NCBI GenBank assembly: GCA_027186245.1
Contig: CP114491.1
Location: forward strand, 6,817,501 to 6,881,500
DNA from: Coriaria nepalensis
Taxonomy: Eukaryota > Streptophyta > Magnoliopsida > Cucurbitales > Coriariaceae
Length of the DNA stretch: 64,000 nt
Direction of reading: 5' to 3'
Of this stretch, positions 61,520 through 64,000 are shown piece after piece. The position numbers and the translations under genes were made by a program. The notes under the pieces are model-generated. The model saw nothing but the letters and a program-made list of their open reading frames with translations, was not told the DNA's origin and did not search any database. Each line of letters starts with the position of its first letter. Within the stretch, counting starts at the first letter, position 1.

Positions 61520-62720
61520 CTTCCACAACTTTGTATGGTATTTCCTAGTTTCCACCCATCGGTCCTTTGTTTAACACCAATATCTTTCTCAAAACTAGGT
61601 CACACACTTTAATTGGACGCTCATGCACCCTCTTGTTATAATACTGCTTCATCCTTCTTTTCAAGGCTTTTTCCTTGATACTAGCCTCTTTCATATTTTC
61701 TTGGAGCAAGTCCAATACTTCAGTTAAGACCTTGTTATTTTCTTCTTCAGTAAATATCAAGCGCCTATAAGATGGTATGATCAACTTAGTAGGAACTATG
61801 CACTTGGATCTGTAAGTCAAAATTGGAATAAGTTCTTCCTGTAGCTATTTGCGAAGTAGTTCATATGGCTTAAAGAATATATGGCAGCTCTTCTACCCAC
61901 TTTTCTTTGTGTTCCTCCAACTTATTTTTCAGTAGAATCTTATTAACTTTATTAGATGATTCCACCTATCTATTGGCTTAAAGATGGGTTTGAGAGGAAA
62001 TTGAATGCTTAATCCTAAATTGTGCACAAAAAGCCTTGAACTTCTTGTTGGCGAATTGAGTCCCATTATGAGTGAACAGTGTTTCTGGAATTATAAATCA
62101 ACATATCGGCTACTTCCAAATAAACTTAGTCATCGAGGCTTCAGAGATTGAAGTTAGTGGCTCAATCTTGATCCACTTAGTGAAGTACTCGAGAGCAATA
62201 ATGGCATACTTCTTCTTCTTCCCTGCCTTCGTGACAAGCCATATCAGGTTGATCCCCCATTTAGCGAAAGGCCAAGGACCTGTAATGGTTGTAAGCTAAA
62301 CTGGTGGCTTCATAGGGATGCTTGAATGAACCTGGCATATGTGACACTTCTTACTGAATTCCTTCACATATTTCTTCATAGTAGGCCAAAAGTACCCTTG
62401 TAAGAATAGTTTCCTTAATGTAGCTTTTCCCTTAGAGTGACTCTCACATACTCCTTCCTTCATGAATTTCTCTAAGGAGTTGATTCACGTCTTCCTCCGA
62501 TACACATCTGAGCAAAGGCTTTAAGTAACCTCTTATATACGACACCTCTCTTATAAACATGCTTCTAGCTGTATGACTCCTAACCATTTTGGCATATTTA
62601 GTTGAACTAAGGAGTTCTTCGGTAGTGAGATATTTCTTTATAGGTGTCATCCATCATATTAGACTAATGCTCTGGTCATCTAAATATCGAATCAGGACCC
62701 CCTCAGGTAGGGAACATTAT
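61520..62720 (-). pseudogene. Integrase remnant of element B
   Basis: On -, frame 62650-62444 holds the N-terminal part (MTPIKKYLTTEELLSSTKYA, then LLRCVSEEDVNQLLREIHEG). Core fragments follow from about 62440 to 61850. Frame 61820-61545 is the C-terminal part (VLDLLQENMKEASIKEKALK and RRMKQYYNKRVHERPIKVCD), then VLRKILVLNKG. Colinear with elements A and C. Stops interrupt the core. Confidence 0.75.
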
Positions 62721-62739
62721 GGCAGAGTGACCAACTTTC

Positions 62740-64000
62740 CTAGAGCATCAGCTTCTGAATTCACCCTCTTTAGCACATGCTTGATCTAGAACTGTTAAAA
62801 TTATCCAAAAACAGGCCAACCTTCTTACGATAGGATGTCATCTTCTTGGACTATGTCATATATTCTCCAATAGTTTACCCCACTACAATTTAGAAATCAC
62901 TTATGATTAAGATTCTATCCACTCTCACCTCTCTTTCCAATCTCAATGTTGCAAAGAGTGCTTCAAACACCACCTCATTGTTGGAGGTTCTAAACTTGAA
63001 TCTTACGATGTACATAATTCTTTGCCCTTCTAGGGATGTTAAGATAAACCCCGCCCCTACACACTCCTTGTTTGCAGCCCCATCAACTTAAGAGGGTCCA
63101 ATAGGAAGATTAGATCCTGTGGGTCATTGATGGCCGAGCAGGGTTGCTTAGACATTCCCCATTTGATTCTGAGTCGGACTTGACTGTAATGAATTCATAA
63201 ATGAATTCCCCAAGCTCCACCACTTCACCAACCTCCTAGATGTGCCTAGATTTCAAAGTATTTGTTTTAGCGATAGGTCAGTCATCACTTCAATTACATG
63301 GGCCTAGAAATATGGCCTTAATTTTTGGGCAACCATCACCAAGGTCAGTGTTGCCTTATATACTCGGGGATATCTAGTTTTTAAGATGCTTAGTATTTTA
63401 CTAGTGTAATAAATTGGGACTTGGAGACCCTGTTCCTCCCTTCAGAGAACTGAACTTACCGCCACCATACTAACTATTATATATAACTTCAGGACTTCAC
63501 CTTCCACTGGTTTGTTCATTCTGGGGATATTGGCCAAGTACTTCTATAGTTTCCCCAAAGGCTTTGTCACACTCCTCGGCTCATCCTATCTTGCCTGATC
63601 CCTTTAGAGCTTTGAAAAAAGGTAACATTTATCAGCAGCTTTACACATGAATCTGCTCAGTGTAGTTATCCTACTAGTGAATCAATGAATTTCCTTTTTA
63701 TTCTGCATAGGTCGCATATTTAAGATGGCTTGAACCTTCTTTGGATTGGCCTTTCCAAGCCTATGGTGCACAATATAAATAAGAAACTTACCCAAACGAA
63801 CCCCAAAATAACACTTTTCTGGATTTAGTTACATCCTATATTGCCTCATGACCGAAAAAGCTTCTTTTAGGTATGATGATTCTTGTTTCTTATGCTCTTT
63901 ACTAAGATATCATCCATGTAAAGCTCCACAGTCTACTTCAATTGCTCTTGAAATATTCTGCTGACCAACCTTCGAAAAGGAGCTCCAGCATTCTTCAATC
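62740..64000 (-). pseudogene. Reverse transcriptase and RNase H domains of element B
   Basis: On -, near 63110-62760, the aRNH domain reads VDGAANKECVGAGFILTSLE, then RFKFRTSNNEVVFEALFATL and VDRILIISDF. Native RNase H is at about 63400-63250, and the RT thumb and connection from the window end to about 63560. Frames are broken. Confidence 0.7.

Larger units (their letters stand above)
57930..64000 (-). mobile_element. Ty3/gypsy Tat-lineage-like element B, cut by the window end
   Basis: Same layout as element A: gag-pol on - (RT from the window end to about 63400, RNase H, aRNH 63110-62740, integrase 62700-61520), a 102-bp tandem array (60810-61270), and a + strand antisense ORF (58234-60440). 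No LTR was found at the low-coordinate end, where it meets element C. Gag and the 5' LTR lie beyond the window. Confidence 0.7.

Overview
The window is nuclear DNA of a flowering plant, most likely a core eudicot. It is AT-rich, with intron-containing genes spaced kilobases apart, plant-only gene families and many decayed LTR retrotransposons and hAT transposons. All exon models are read by eye from splice sites and family resemblance. No rRNA, tRNA, CRISPR array or bacterial-type operon was recognised.

Host genes, left to right: (1) a complete 14-exon sucrose synthase gene on + (3625-8676, 804 aa), closest to the Arabidopsis SUS2/SUS3 type; (2) a complete 8-exon secreted GH9 class-B endo-1,4-beta-glucanase on - (10232-12793, 508 aa), resembling endoglucanase 17; (3) two single-exon pectin-methylesterase/invertase inhibitor genes on - (30338-30892 and 37068-37622), each 184 aa, a local duplication split by about 5.7 kb of repeats; (4) an ATL-type RING-H2 gene on - (48355-48885) whose last zinc-binding Cys is replaced by Asn; (5) a 3-exon soluble epoxide hydrolase on + (50894-52360, 318 aa). 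The first three groups concern sugar supply and the cell wall, but nothing shows that the neighbourhood is functionally organised.

The rest is mostly mobile DNA. 1-2165: an internally deleted Ty1/copia element. 5796-6323: a non-autonomous hAT element in a sucrose synthase intron. 14715-21420: two Ty3/gypsy fragments in opposite orientation. 24900-26817: a copia remnant abutting a BED-finger hAT transposase remnant (26818-28990, -). 29642-30056: a second non-autonomous hAT element. 33730-36803: a gypsy fragment, an 89-bp tandem array and an LTR-like segment. 38045-38400: a copia RNase H fragment. 38474-48087: an almost complete but mutated Ty3/gypsy element (A). 52834-57920: a related element on + (C). 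57930-64000: another relative on - (B), cut by the window end.

The most interesting structure is in elements A and B. Both show Tat-lineage features (a second RNase H domain and an antisense ORF of the 'putative gypsy-type transposon' family), and both carry related tandem arrays of about 100 bp between integrase and the antisense ORF. I found no convincing entirely new biological system; the findings are structural and evolutionary oddities.
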